Notes: generated by a model not told the origin, from the letters alone. Shown: positions 19,936 to 29,039, numbered from the stretch's first letter. The stretch: DNA of 64,000 bases from Saccharospirillum impatiens DSM 12546 (GCF_000423605.1 NZ_AUIH01000002.1:1-64000), one strand, 5' to 3'. Numbers and translations are program-made.

Positions 19936-20814
19936 ATGGCGACGCAGGCCAAACCATTCCGGCTAATATTAATCAGCGGTCGTTCAGGCTCTGGGAAGAG
20001 CACCGTGTTGAACGCGCTGGAAGACGCAGGCTTCAACTGCATCGACAACTTGCCACCCGCACTGTTGCCTGAACTGGTGCGTTGGATGTCTGCCAGTACC
20101 GAGCAGCCCAATACGGCAGTGTGCATCGATGCGCGGATGTCGCCTGAGGGCATTTCCCGTTTACCTGAGATTCTGGCATCACTGCAAACGGACCTGGTGC
20201 CGGAGATTCTTTATCTGGATGCCGACGAAACCATTCTGCTGCAACGATTCTCCGCTACCCGTCGCAAGCACCCGCTAACTGATCAGCACCGTTCCCTGGC
20301 CGAAGCAATCGCCCACGAAGCACAGCTGCTCGCCCCGGTAGCGGCACTGGCCCAGTTAAAAATAGACACCAGCAGCCTGTCCTTGCAGGAACTGCGTGAC
20401 CAGATCCGGTCCCGGGTTATTCGCAAACCCAGAGGCATTGCCCTTCAGTTTCTGTCGTTCGGGTTCAAACACGGTCTGCCGCGCGACGCCGACCTGGTGT
20501 TTGACGTACGCTGCCTGCCTAACCCTTATTGGGACAAGGCATTGCGCGTCTACACCGGCCGGGATGAACCCATTCAGGCCTTTTTGCAACGCGAACCGGC
20601 CGTTACCGAGATGTTCGAGGACATTCGCCGATTCGTTGATCGTTGGCTGCGACAGTATGAAGCCAACCAGCGTGCCTATCTCACCGTTGCCATCGGGTGC
20701 ACGGGCGGCCAACATCGCAGCGTTTACATTTGTGAACAACTCTACGGTACTTTTTCCGCCAGGTATCCAAGCGTTCAGATCAGACACCGGGACATGGGGC
20801 ACGACGAAGCGTGA
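19936..20814 (+). CDS. rapZ: RNase adapter protein RapZ
   Basis: RNA-binding P-loop protein; in E. coli it presents small RNA GlmZ to RNase E and so controls glucosamine-6-phosphate synthase. Walker A is GRSGSGKSTVLNALED (about residue 14). The C-terminal domain has AIGCTGGQHRSVYI, the conserved phosphosugar-sensing region. Length 292 aa is usual. Its last four bases overlap the GTG start of ptsO. Confidence 0.96.
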   Translation: MATQAKPFRLILISGRSGSGKSTVLNALEDAGFNCIDNLPPALLPELVRWMSASTEQPNTAVCIDARMSPEGISRLPEILASLQTDLVPEILYLDADETILLQRFSATRRKHPLTDQHRSLAEAIAHEAQLLAPVAALAQLKIDTSSLSLQELRDQIRSRVIRKPRGIALQFLSFGFKHGLPRDADLVFDVRCLPNPYWDKALRVYTGRDEPIQAFLQREPAVTEMFEDIRRFVDRWLRQYEANQRAYLTVAIGCTGGQHRSVYICEQLYGTFSARYPSVQIRHRDMGHDEA

Positions 20815-21080
20815 TAGAAGAACAACTGACCATCATCAACAAGCTCGGCCTTCATGCCCGGGCGGCGGCCAAACTGGTCGGCGTGGCCGGTCAGTACGAG
20901 AGCCGAATTGTGCTGGTCAAAGACGGCCGCGAGGCCGATGCAAAAAGCATCATGTCCGTGATGATGCTGGCTGCCAGCCAGGGAACCGAACTCGATGTAC
21001 GCATCGAGGGTACGGACGCCTCCGAAGCCTGGGGGGCCTTGCTTACCCTGGTTCAAAACCGCTTCGACGAATCCGAATAG
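20811..21080 (+). CDS. ptsO: Phosphocarrier protein NPr (HPr family)
   Basis: Passes phosphate from PtsP to EIIA-Ntr. An HPr fold of 89 residues with the phosphorylated histidine at about residue 15 in KLGLHARAAAKLV and the second signature KSIMSVMMLAASQGTEL. The start is GTG within GTGA overlapping the rapZ stop, so translation is coupled. It closes the operon that began at kdsD; the following 240 nt (21081-21320) contain nothing I recognise. Confidence 0.95.
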   Translation: MIEEQLTIINKLGLHARAAAKLVGVAGQYESRIVLVKDGREADAKSIMSVMMLAASQGTELDVRIEGTDASEAWGALLTLVQNRFDESE

Positions 21081-21320
21081 GCAATAATGGCGGGATACTG
21101 ACAGCATTTACAGGCATTGCCATCACTACAGTCCGGATAGTTAGAGTTCTGGCTGGTGCCACCCTGCCCTTTCTTTTAAAATCAGGTAAATCGACCCGGC
21201 GATGCAAATCAGAGTTATCCCAGCGACGCCTTTACCCCGGCTGGTTTCCTGACATTACCCAGCCGGGCCACATTCTTTCTGCTTTGAACCTGATCGGGCA
21301 GCCACCACCGTAGAGCGCTC

Positions 21321-21845
21321 ATGACGCACCCTGAAGACGACAACATCGAATACGAACTGGTCAGCAAATCCGAAATGAAACGGGAAATGCACCGCTGGCA
21401 AGCCCTGGGTGAGCGTTTGCTTACACTGCGTGCCGACCAACTGGCCACCATTCCCATGACCGAACGGCTGATTCAGGCTCTGGACGAGAGTAAGCGAGTG
21501 ACCCAGCGCGAAGCCCGTCGCCGGCACTTGCAACTGATTGGCAAGCTGATGCGCGACAACGATGTCGATGCCATCCGCGATGCCGTCGACCGGCTCGACC
21601 CCAGCAGCGATGTCTATAAACGGGATCTGCAACAGGCAGAAGTCTGGCGTGAGCGACTGATTCGCGACGATAGTGCTGAAGGTGACTGGTTCGAGACCTA
21701 CCCAAACACCGACCGGCAGCCTTTTCGGTCACTGGTGCGAGCGGCGCGCAAAGAACAACCGGACGACCCGGCGGCACCCATACGGGGCGGCAAGAACAGT
21801 AAACGCCTGTTGCGCTGGATCAAAGAAACCCTGGCAGAAAAATAA
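21321..21845 (+). CDS. darP: Ribosome-associated protein DarP (YjgA, DUF615)
   Basis: Late 50S ribosomal subunit assembly factor. The sequence shows the family's N-terminal SKSEMKREMHRWQALGERLL, the basic VTQREARRRHLQLIGKLMR and the C-terminal SKRLLRWIKETL; length 174 aa agrees. In Pseudomonas it lies between pmbA and related protease genes; neither is present beside it here. It stands alone between the PTS cluster and the ECF sigma factor gene. Confidence 0.94.
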   Translation: MTHPEDDNIEYELVSKSEMKREMHRWQALGERLLTLRADQLATIPMTERLIQALDESKRVTQREARRRHLQLIGKLMRDNDVDAIRDAVDRLDPSSDVYKRDLQQAEVWRERLIRDDSAEGDWFETYPNTDRQPFRSLVRAARKEQPDDPAAPIRGGKNSKRLLRWIKETLAEK

Positions 21846-21855
21846 TCATCCACCA

Positions 21856-21885
21856 TGATCCGGATACAAATCGCAGACGTACTTT
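21856..21885 (+). promoter_or_regulatory. Candidate autoregulated ECF11-type promoter
   Basis: TGATCC at 21856-21861 equals the -35 element reported for RpoE-ChrR type (ECF11) sigma factors. A TACTTT at 21880-21885, 18 nt later, is the best-placed -10 candidate but a weak one. Its location just upstream of the sigma gene fits the autoregulation typical of this class. This is inference from one short motif. Confidence 0.35.
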
Positions 21886-21965
21886 AAGCTGAGACCCCAT
21901 GTACAGGTTTAAAAATGTCAGCGGCCAATGTAATCTCGATACTCTCATCGAAAAAAGCACGCACT

Positions 21966-22544
21966 ATGACACAGACGAGCCAAACAGCCGACGACTGGGC
22001 TGATCTGCTCGAGGCCGTGGCCCGAAGGCAGGACACAAAGGCCTTTGAGGCTTTGTTCAAGCATTTTGGTCCCCTGATCAAAGCCTTTGCATTGTCATCA
22101 GGCTTGCACAGTCAGGGTGATCACTTGCCGGAAGAACTGGTTCAGGACGTCATGCTGGCTATATGGCGCAAATCTGCGTCCTATGACCGGCGTAAAGCCG
22201 CACCTTCTACCTGGATCTTCACCATCGCCCGTAACCAGCGCATCGATATGCTGCGACGCCTGAACAAGTATCGGGCCGACGTATCGGCCGATGCGATCTG
22301 GGACCTTGAGTCTGACACCGAGCTGTTTGGCGAGATTCGTCAATCACGCATTCAGGACAAGGTAAAGTCGGGTCTCTATGATCTACCGGTTGATCAACGC
22401 CAGGTAATGGCCAAGGTTTTTCTGGAAGACAAAAGCCACCAGGAGGTTGCTGACGAAATGAAGCTGCCCCTGGGTACCGTCAAGAGCCGGGTTCGCCTGG
22501 CGATGAAAAAGATGAAACTTTCTTTAGAGGCACTTGATCTATGA
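21966..22544 (+). CDS. rpoE: ECF sigma factor, RpoE/ECF11 type
   Basis: Extracytoplasmic-function sigma factor of the group that in Rhodobacter answers singlet oxygen and organic peroxides. Region 2 has PEELVQDVMLAIWRKSASYD and STWIFTIARNQRIDMLRR; region 4 has SHQEVADEMKLPLGTVKSRV. Starting at the ATG at 21966 gives 192 residues and the DDWADLLEAVARRQDTKAF opening expected of the group; an in-frame ATG at 21915 would add 17 residues with no better ribosome site. It overlaps chrR by four nt, and the pair define the group. It is not the envelope-stress RpoE of E. coli. Confidence 0.9.
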   Translation: MTQTSQTADDWADLLEAVARRQDTKAFEALFKHFGPLIKAFALSSGLHSQGDHLPEELVQDVMLAIWRKSASYDRRKAAPSTWIFTIARNQRIDMLRRLNKYRADVSADAIWDLESDTELFGEIRQSRIQDKVKSGLYDLPVDQRQVMAKVFLEDKSHQEVADEMKLPLGTVKSRVRLAMKKMKLSLEALDL

Positions 22545-23182
22545 GTCAGTGGCACCCGCAACCCGATCAACTTGTGGAATTTGCAGCCGGTACCTGCCAC
22601 ACCGGCATGAGTGTGGCGATCTCTGTACACCTGCATTACTGCACCCAGTGCCGCACGGCCCTCAGCGAGCTTGAGAGCACATCCGCGGTTCTGTTTGAAC
22701 AACAATCGGCGGTACCCGTCACCGATTCTGCTTTTGAGCAGCTGATGCAACGCATCCAGCGTGAGCCAGAGGTTGAACCAGTGGTAGAGCCCGTTAACAA
22801 TCGCTTTCCAAAGGCGCTGTCTACCCTGCTCCCGGCCTCGCTGGATGACCTGGACTGGCGCCAGCCAATGAAAAATCTGCGGGTCAGTCATCTGATGACA
22901 GACGAAAGCGGCATGATCATCGGCTTGCACCACATGAAAGCGGGTGCTCGTGTACCGAATCACTACCACCGTGGCGAAGAAATCAGCGTGGTGTTGGAAG
23001 GTGGCTTCTCGGATCAATTGGGATCCTATGGCGCTGGCGACTTTATCCTCCGAACACCGGATGACACTCACTCGCCGCAAACCGATGCCCACGAAGACTG
23101 CCTGATGCTGTCCGTAGTGGCTGCTCCGGTTAAACTGACCGGTGCATTGGGTTGGCTGCTCAATCCCTTCCTCAAAGCTTAA
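22541..23182 (+). CDS. chrR: ChrR-family zinc anti-sigma factor with cupin domain
   Basis: Holds the upstream sigma factor inactive until oxidative stress. The N-terminal anti-sigma domain carries the zinc set expected from ChrR: His5, then H30-x3-C34-x2-C37 in HLHYCTQC. The C-terminal cupin domain keeps its metal ligands in PNHYHRGEEISVVLEGGF and in DDTHSPQT. Length is 213 residues. ATGA overlap with the sigma gene ensures coupled, near-equal synthesis. None of the usual neighbouring targets (phrA, cfaS and similar) is next to it; a strong terminator follows. Confidence 0.92.
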   Translation: MSQWHPQPDQLVEFAAGTCHTGMSVAISVHLHYCTQCRTALSELESTSAVLFEQQSAVPVTDSAFEQLMQRIQREPEVEPVVEPVNNRFPKALSTLLPASLDDLDWRQPMKNLRVSHLMTDESGMIIGLHHMKAGARVPNHYHRGEEISVVLEGGFSDQLGSYGAGDFILRTPDDTHSPQTDAHEDCLMLSVVAAPVKLTGALGWLLNPFLKA

Positions 23183-23207
23183 GCCCGGTTTCACAGGGAA
23201 AGCCATG

Positions 23208-23232
23208 AACCCCGGCCATGCCGGGGTTTTTT
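23208..23232 (+). terminator. Rho-independent terminator of sigma-chrR
   Basis: AACCCCGGC (23208-23216) and GCCGGGGTT (23220-23228) form a perfect 9-bp stem around a CAT loop, continued by T residues to 23232. This is a textbook intrinsic terminator for rightward transcription and lies 5 nt from the stop of the convergent dehydrogenase gene. Confidence 0.93.
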
Positions 23233-23236
23233 ATGT

Positions 23237-26050
23237 CTATTGAGTGTGATCAGATTGCCGGTCGAGTACTTCAAACAGCGAAAAATAGGTCAGCCCGCTG
23301 TGCTGGCTCAGCCCGATTTCACAGGTCCGGCTGGTGGAAATGCCATAAAGGCAATCACCCACCGACCCGGCCAAATGACGCAGAGAAGAGGCATTCAATT
23401 CCGGTTGGGTAAAACCCTTGTCCCCGGCAAAGCCGCAACAAGCCATACCCTCGGGTTGTACCCAGTGCGGTGTCACTGCGTTCAATACCCGCTGAAAGCT
23501 GGCTTCAATGCCCTGTTTTTGAACACTGCACGTTGTGTGTACCGCGACCCGGCCTGCCTCGGGCTGAATGACCAGCCGATCCAGCAAAAACCGGTCAATG
23601 AAATCGACACTGTCGTAAAACTGAATGCCGCGCTCCTCAGCCTGGGCCCGGACCCGCAAACTGCAAGGACTGGTGTCAGACAGAACAGGGAATCGCCCGC
23701 CACTTGAGACCTCCCACAGTTCATCGACCAACTCCCGGCGCTGCTGTTCGGCCACCTCGACGTGGCCCTTTGAATGAAACGGCTGGCCACAGCACAGTCC
23801 CCGGGTTGGCTGCGGCACCACAACCGCCAAACCGGCTTTACGCAACACACTCAGAGCGGCAGCTGGAATCGGCTGGCGTCCGTCGCCAAGTGCTGGCCCC
23901 ATGGCCTGTGTCACGCAGGCCGCCCAGTAAACAACGGTATCCAGATCAGTGGGGCGTGTCAGGCGCGTCGGTGCATGAACAGGACGGGCAGACCCCGGCG
24001 TAGCGGCTGGCCACAGGGGCGTTCGGCCGCCACTGAGTCGCCGCATCGACAGCGAATAACGCTCTAGCCGCTGCGCACCCGCCAGGCGTTGCAAGCCCTG
24101 AGCTGTCCACAGCGCGCCGCGCGTAAGAGTGGCCAACGTTGCAAAATGCCGACCCATAAACCGCGCTAGCCGGTCATATCGGTGATTGTTTCGCTGACGC
24201 AGAGTGAGCACCAGCTCCCCGGTGTTGATCCCTACCGGGCACCGAAGTTCACACAACCCGGTCGCTGCACAGGTATCGATACCCTGATAATTGAACGCTT
24301 GTTGCCACAGTGGATTGACGCCTTCATTGCGGCTCTGCCGCTGCAGCTCCCGATACAATGTAATTCGCTGTCGTGGTGTCAGGGTCAGATCCCGGGAAGG
24401 GCATACCGGCTCACAAAAGCCACATTCGATGCAGGTATCGACAATAGGGTCCGCTGCAGGCAAGGCTTTCAGGTGCTGAATATGAGCCTTGGGATCATCA
24501 TTGAGAATAACCCCGGGGTTGAGGATGCCAGCCGGATCAAAGACCTGCTTTATCCTCTTCATCAGGCCGTAAGCATCCTCGCCCCACTCTTTGGCCACAA
24601 AAGGTGCCATGTTGCGTCCGGTCCCATGCTCAGCTTTCAATGACCCCCCAAGTACACCGGTGACCACTTCAGCTATGTCCTGCATAAAGGCATCGTAGCG
24701 GGCAATCTCGCTGAGCTCTTCAAAGCCCTGGGTAAACACAAAATGCAGGTTACCCTCCAACGCGTGGCCAAAAATAATCGCCTCTGTGTAACCATGGCGA
24801 TCAAACAGGGCCTGGAGCGCGGCAACCCCTTCCGCCAGGCGTTCCACCGGAAATGCGACGTCCTCAATAATCGCCGTGGTACCGGTGGCGCGCATCGCGC
24901 CAACGGCAGGAAAAGTGCCTTTACGCAAATTCCAGTATTGCGCAATCTGCATACTGTCGCGGGTAAAACCGGTACTGCGCCAGCCCTGGGGAAAACGTTC
25001 AAGCGCCGCCATTACCTGGTCACAATGACCGCTGAGTGCGTCGGCTACCTCGGATCGAACATCTACCAACAGCATTCCGCCTTCAGGCGGTAACTGGCGG
25101 GCAAAGTCAGGCAGACCCGGCATATGAGCGACTGACTCGATGGCACGGCGGTCGAGCAGTTCGACGGCGTCAACAGGACAAGACCGCAATGACGTGACAG
25201 CCTGCGCACACAGGTGCAGATCATCAAATCCGATCATGATAGAAGCTCTGTGTGGCCAGTCGGGCACGGTATTCAGACTGACTTCGCTGATAAATCCCAG
25301 CGTACCTTCTGACCCGACCATCAAATGCGTCAGGATGTCGATCGGGTCGTCAAAATCGAGCAGTGCATTGAGTCCATAGCCTGTCGTATTTTTAAGACGA
25401 TATTTGTGGCGAACTCGCTCGGTCAATGCCGTATTCGCTTTGAGATCGGCCGACAATTGGGACAGCTTATCCAGAAAGCACCCGTGACTGGATCGAAACT
25501 CGGCGATGCTCAGCGGGTCCCGGCTGTCAACAATGCTGCCATCGGCCAGCACGACACGCATGCCGGCCAGGGTGTGGTAACTGTTGTGGCGCGTGCCACA
25601 GCACATGCCACTGGCGTTGTTAGCAACAATCCCGCCCATCTTGCAACTGCTAATGGAGGCTGGGTCGGGACCTATTTTCCGACCGAAAGGCTTCAGCCGA
25701 TGGTTAACATCAGCGCCAATCAGGTCCGGTTGCAAATGCACCCGTTCACCCAGGGGGTCAATACGGCATCCGCGCCATTGATCGGTCAGAACCACCAGAA
25801 CCGAATCGGTTACTGCCTGTCCGGACAAGCTGGTACCCGCCGCACGGAAAGTGACCGGTACCTGGCATAGCTGGGCTTGAATCAGCAGAAAGCTCAGCTC
25901 CGCCTCTGTTTCGACTGCAACAACCAATTGCGGCGTCAGGCGATAGAAACTGGCATCTGTTCCCAGGGCAAAACAGCGCACCGGATCGGTCGTCAGGCGC
26001 GACTCGGGTAAACGGTGTTTCAGTGCACGAATAAAACGATCAATCGTCAT
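23237..26050 (-). CDS. FAD/Fe-S dehydrogenase, probable D-lactate dehydrogenase (Dld-II type)
   Basis: A 937-residue fusion: N-terminal FAD-binding PCMH domain (RAAGTSLSGQAV, GGIVANNASGMCCG, GSEGTLGFISEV), FAD-oxidase C domain (IFGHALEGNLHFVF, LKAEHGTGRNMAP), two 4Fe-4S sets (CIECGFCEPVCPSR and CAATGLCELRCPVG), then a C-terminal CCG region (LCCGQPF, CCGFAGDKGF). The layout and length match the Shewanella-type respiratory D-lactate dehydrogenase Dld-II; the related YdiJ D-2-hydroxyglutarate dehydrogenase is longer (about 1018 aa). The ATG at 26050 has AGGA six nt upstream. A FadR-family regulator lies divergently upstream, which supports 2-hydroxyacid use. Substrate is inferred. Confidence 0.85.
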   Translation of the reverse strand: MTIDRFIRALKHRLPESRLTTDPVRCFALGTDASFYRLTPQLVVAVETEAELSFLLIQAQLCQVPVTFRAAGTSLSGQAVTDSVLVVLTDQWRGCRIDPLGERVHLQPDLIGADVNHRLKPFGRKIGPDPASISSCKMGGIVANNASGMCCGTRHNSYHTLAGMRVVLADGSIVDSRDPLSIAEFRSSHGCFLDKLSQLSADLKANTALTERVRHKYRLKNTTGYGLNALLDFDDPIDILTHLMVGSEGTLGFISEVSLNTVPDWPHRASIMIGFDDLHLCAQAVTSLRSCPVDAVELLDRRAIESVAHMPGLPDFARQLPPEGGMLLVDVRSEVADALSGHCDQVMAALERFPQGWRSTGFTRDSMQIAQYWNLRKGTFPAVGAMRATGTTAIIEDVAFPVERLAEGVAALQALFDRHGYTEAIIFGHALEGNLHFVFTQGFEELSEIARYDAFMQDIAEVVTGVLGGSLKAEHGTGRNMAPFVAKEWGEDAYGLMKRIKQVFDPAGILNPGVILNDDPKAHIQHLKALPAADPIVDTCIECGFCEPVCPSRDLTLTPRQRITLYRELQRQSRNEGVNPLWQQAFNYQGIDTCAATGLCELRCPVGINTGELVLTLRQRNNHRYDRLARFMGRHFATLATLTRGALWTAQGLQRLAGAQRLERYSLSMRRLSGGRTPLWPAATPGSARPVHAPTRLTRPTDLDTVVYWAACVTQAMGPALGDGRQPIPAAALSVLRKAGLAVVVPQPTRGLCCGQPFHSKGHVEVAEQQRRELVDELWEVSSGGRFPVLSDTSPCSLRVRAQAEERGIQFYDSVDFIDRFLLDRLVIQPEAGRVAVHTTCSVQKQGIEASFQRVLNAVTPHWVQPEGMACCGFAGDKGFTQPELNASSLRHLAGSVGDCLYGISTSRTCEIGLSQHSGLTYFSLFEVLDRQSDHTQ

Positions 26051-26223
26051 AACCGGTCCTGTTCTGACATTTGTTATTATCATTAGGGCTCATCGGATCG
26101 CTAAGGTGCCATCTTAGCCAACAAAAAACCCGCCGCAACAGGCAACCGGGTCCGCAAAAGTGAGTCATGGTGCCGTGAAAAGCCGTAAACTGGGGAGGAG
26201 CCAAGGCAATCCTTTTTAAAAAG

Positions 26224-26234
26224 TGGTCAGACCA
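26224..26234. promoter_or_regulatory. FadR-family operator abutting the regulator start codon
   Basis: TGGTCAGACCA is a perfect palindrome around one central base and fits the TGGT-N3-ACCA pattern bound by LldR/PdhR-type regulators. It touches the ATG at 26235, so bound protein would block transcription or initiation of the regulator's own gene. The rest of the divergent gap (26051-26223) holds a GCTAAG/CTTAGC inverted repeat at 26100-26118 and no gene. Confidence 0.7.
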
Positions 26235-26972
26235 ATGACAATACGCAGGATAGATCGACTCTGCCAGTTGCTGAACCAGCAACTGCTGGACGGTGACCTG
26301 AAGCCGGGAGACAAGCTGCCCTCGGAACGCCAACTGGCAGTGCACTTCGAGACCAGCCGCCCACTGGTGCGCGAGGCACTGCAACAACTCAAGGGCCTGG
26401 GTGTCATCGAAAGTCGCCAGGGGGGAGGAACCTTTGTTTGCCAGAACTACGCTGAACCGGCTGGCTCCCCCTTGTCTTCGTTACTCAAGCAGAGCCAAGA
26501 CCCGCTGCGGCTGAATGCCGAACTGCTGGAATACCGCATCACCATTGAATCCCGGTGCGCGGCTCTCGCCGCTGAACGCGCCACCGTCGACGATTTGCAA
26601 CGTCTGGATCTGGCCTATCAGCATTTACGAAAGACTCACCAGCAATGGGATCTTGAACTCGAAGCGCAAGCCGATGCCCGGTTTCACCTGGCCATCGCCG
26701 CTGCCAGCCACAACCGCGTCTTTCTCCAGACCCTCCAGGGGCTATTTGGACTGCTCAAAAACAACGTCATCACCAATATTGGTGGTCTCAGCAGCCACCC
26801 CGACATTCGAGCTCGCCTGATGGGACAGCATGCCCGGCTGTTTGAAGCGATCCATCAGCGCAACCCCGAGTCGGCAAGAGCTGCCATTGAAGCGCATCTG
26901 GATTATGTAAAAGAGTTTACAGAACAGCTCAGCCGCAACCGTCAACGGTTGATAGGCAAGGTTGACCCATGA
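26235..26972 (+). CDS. GntR-family regulator, FadR subfamily (LldR/PdhR-like)
   Basis: Probably a metabolite-responsive repressor of the divergent dehydrogenase and of itself. A winged helix (DGDLKPGDKLPSERQLAVHF then TSRPLVREALQQLKGLGVIE) is followed by an all-helical FCD domain (about residues 90-235) with conserved His residues in RFHLAIAAASHNRVF. Length is 245 aa from the ATG at 26235; a GTG at 26223 is possible but would put the operator inside the coding region. No proper Shine-Dalgarno is visible. The ligand is inferred from the neighbour to be lactate or a similar 2-hydroxyacid. Confidence 0.88.
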   Translation: MTIRRIDRLCQLLNQQLLDGDLKPGDKLPSERQLAVHFETSRPLVREALQQLKGLGVIESRQGGGTFVCQNYAEPAGSPLSSLLKQSQDPLRLNAELLEYRITIESRCAALAAERATVDDLQRLDLAYQHLRKTHQQWDLELEAQADARFHLAIAAASHNRVFLQTLQGLFGLLKNNVITNIGGLSSHPDIRARLMGQHARLFEAIHQRNPESARAAIEAHLDYVKEFTEQLSRNRQRLIGKVDP

Positions 26973-26979
26973 AACAGGG

Positions 26980-27456
26980 TCAATCGGGTGCTCGCTGCAT
27001 CCACTGATGCTCAATGCCATCTTCCAGATAGACAGCACCGACGGGGACAAAGCCAAACGCCTGATAGAAGTGAACGAGATGCGCCTGAGCCCCCAGTGCC
27101 ATGCCAGAGCCCGGAAACAAAACAGCCAGAGCGCTCACGGCTTCACCCATCAGTTCCCGGCCAAGTCCCTGACCGCGCGCGTTTGCGCGGGTGACCACAC
27201 GGCCAATCGCAGGCCGTTCACCCGCAACACCAGGCGGCAATAGCCGGGCCACGCCCACCAACTCGCCGGCTCGATAGCCAAGCAGATGCCAGGCCTGATC
27301 ATCCAGACCATCGGCATCCTGGTAGGGGCAGTTTTGTTCAACGACGAACACAGCGGCCCTCAGAGCCAGCACATCATAAAGCGTTCGGGTGTCGAGCTGC
27401 TCGAAGGTCAGGCACTGCCAGATGCAGTCCTGCCGGGTAACCGGCTCGTGAATCAT
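26980..27456 (-). CDS. ElaA-like GNAT acetyltransferase
   Basis: Acyl-CoA-dependent N-acyltransferase of the ElaA family. The 158 residues contain LRAAVFVVEQNCPYQDADGL near the N-terminus, the acetyl-CoA site IGRVVTRANARGQGLGRELM and the C-terminal HFYQAFGFVPVG. Family substrates are not established. Its ATG overlaps the riboflavin synthase stop (ATGA), so the two are one operon, although no functional link is obvious. Confidence 0.9.
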   Translation of the reverse strand: MIHEPVTRQDCIWQCLTFEQLDTRTLYDVLALRAAVFVVEQNCPYQDADGLDDQAWHLLGYRAGELVGVARLLPPGVAGERPAIGRVVTRANARGQGLGRELMGEAVSALAVLFPGSGMALGAQAHLVHFYQAFGFVPVGAVYLEDGIEHQWMQRAPD

Positions 27457-28064
27457 AGCTGTCCCGCTGCTTTCATCCGGGACAGTGTGTCAACAATCGC
27501 CTGTGTGTGGGCGTCAAACTCCACGTTTATTTTATCCCCGACTTCAGCTTCGCCAAAGGTCGTCACCGCCAGTGTTTCGGGGATCAGGAACACGTTGAAT
27601 CGATCGTCACGGACTTCACCTATGGTCAGGCTGCATCCGTTCAAACCGACATAGCCTTTGGGAAACAGGTAGCGGCGCTGCTCACCGGTGATGCCAAACC
27701 AAATCACGCAGTTATTTTCAGGCCGCTCTATTTCCAGAATGGGCACTGCATGATGAACATGACCGGACATTACATGACCGCCGATGTCATCACCAAAACG
27801 GGCTGCTCGCTCGACATTAACCAGATCGCCATCACTCAGATCCGCCAGGTTGGTAACCCTGAGCGTCTCCATCATGACATCAAAATAGGCACGCTCCCCG
27901 TGTTGGCGTGTCACAGTCAGGCAGGCACCATTCAGAGCAATACTGGCACCAATGGTGAGCCCGTCACGTTGTTTGTCCGACAGCGGTACCGACAACGTCC
28001 AAAGCTGGGGCAAACGGGCTTCGACTGTGACCGGAGCCCGGCTTTGCACAATTCCTGAAAACAT
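27453..28064 (-). CDS. ribE: Riboflavin synthase, alpha subunit
   Basis: Dismutates two 6,7-dimethyl-8-ribityllumazine molecules into riboflavin and a pyrimidine. Two lumazine-binding repeats are seen: MFSGIVQSRAPV with NGACLTVT and ETLRVTNL in the first; GHVMSGHVHHAVPIL, NGCSLTIGEV and FLIPETLAVTTF in the second. At 203 residues it resembles the E. coli RibC type rather than the operon-encoded type. The rest of the pathway is not nearby. Confidence 0.95.
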   Translation of the reverse strand: MFSGIVQSRAPVTVEARLPQLWTLSVPLSDKQRDGLTIGASIALNGACLTVTRQHGERAYFDVMMETLRVTNLADLSDGDLVNVERAARFGDDIGGHVMSGHVHHAVPILEIERPENNCVIWFGITGEQRRYLFPKGYVGLNGCSLTIGEVRDDRFNVFLIPETLAVTTFGEAEVGDKINVEFDAHTQAIVDTLSRMKAAGQL

Positions 28065-28125
28065 GAGATTCCTTGGGATGCGAAACAGTCGCCTGTTTTA
28101 AGACTTTCACACCCTAAAGGCAAGC

Positions 28126-28908
28126 CTAATTGGCCGCATAGAACGGCCGCTGGTCGTATTCGGTCAATTCGTTGTGGGTAATCATTTCAGTCAGTTCACG
28201 AATGTACTCTTCACCGCGAATGGAGTAACCCTCCAGCCCCCAGACCAGCATTAGTGCCGATGCCGGCTCACCCAGGTAACGCAGTTCTGAGCGAATGTTG
28301 CGCAGATCCCGGTAAGGCGGGTGGGTATTGACGTTCTGGAAGTAGGCGGCCACCGACTCAGCCACATCGCTGAATACCTTAACTTCGTATCGCTCGCCCT
28401 CAGGTCGTCCTGCCGGCACCAGGCCACAGCCTTCGGCAAAACACCACTGCCCCAAAAGATTATTGCCTTCCAGAGCGAACCGGCTGGTACCCCAGGCGCT
28501 CTCATTGGCCGCCTGAGCAAGCACCAGCGACGCGGGAATGACGTCTACCCGGTTGAGCATCTGGTCGAAGTAGGCCTCGCTGCCAGGGGTTTCCTCTACT
28601 TCATACTCATGCCCCAGCTGGGCCAGATAGGATGCCTGCCAAGGCTCCGCCTCTTCGCCCTGGACCAGATCGGTCTGCATCTGCAACAACCAGATACGCT
28701 CGGCGACAATGCGCTGATTGACGCGCTGAATGATTGGGTTTAAAAACTCAAAAAATACCTGTTTTTTGGTCGCAACGTCATCAATACTGGCCATGTCTGG
28801 TAAATCTGAGTTAACCGTTTCCAATGGCTTGGGCGTTTCAGCCCATAGCAGCGCTACTGGCATTACCAATAGCAGTATAGTTGCGACCCGAATCCCTGGA
28901 TTCCACAT
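28126..28908 (-). CDS. Bax/FlgJ-like glucosaminidase domain protein
   Basis: Probable exported beta-N-acetylglucosaminidase acting on peptidoglycan, of the Bax type. A signal peptide (ATILLLVMPVALLWA) is followed by a GH73-like domain: VDVIPASLVLAQAANESAWG with the expected catalytic Glu in NESAWG, then SRFALEGNNLLGQWCFAEGC and YQ/Y-rich end. The ATG at 28908 (WNPGIRV) has GGAA upstream and gives 260 residues; a longer open frame to 28989 would bury the signal peptide and is rejected. Confidence 0.88.
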   Translation of the reverse strand: MWNPGIRVATILLLVMPVALLWAETPKPLETVNSDLPDMASIDDVATKKQVFFEFLNPIIQRVNQRIVAERIWLLQMQTDLVQGEEAEPWQASYLAQLGHEYEVEETPGSEAYFDQMLNRVDVIPASLVLAQAANESAWGTSRFALEGNNLLGQWCFAEGCGLVPAGRPEGERYEVKVFSDVAESVAAYFQNVNTHPPYRDLRNIRSELRYLGEPASALMLVWGLEGYSIRGEEYIRELTEMITHNELTEYDQRPFYAAN

Positions 28909-29039
28909 AATCGTTTCCGTTGTTGTTAACGCTGTTAATGAATTTGCAAGCCGCGTGAGTATAGAGTGACCTGTATGATTTTCAACCAACTCTAGCTCCA
29001 GCCCTCAAAGGTTCGAAACAGGACCGGACATTGGATCAC

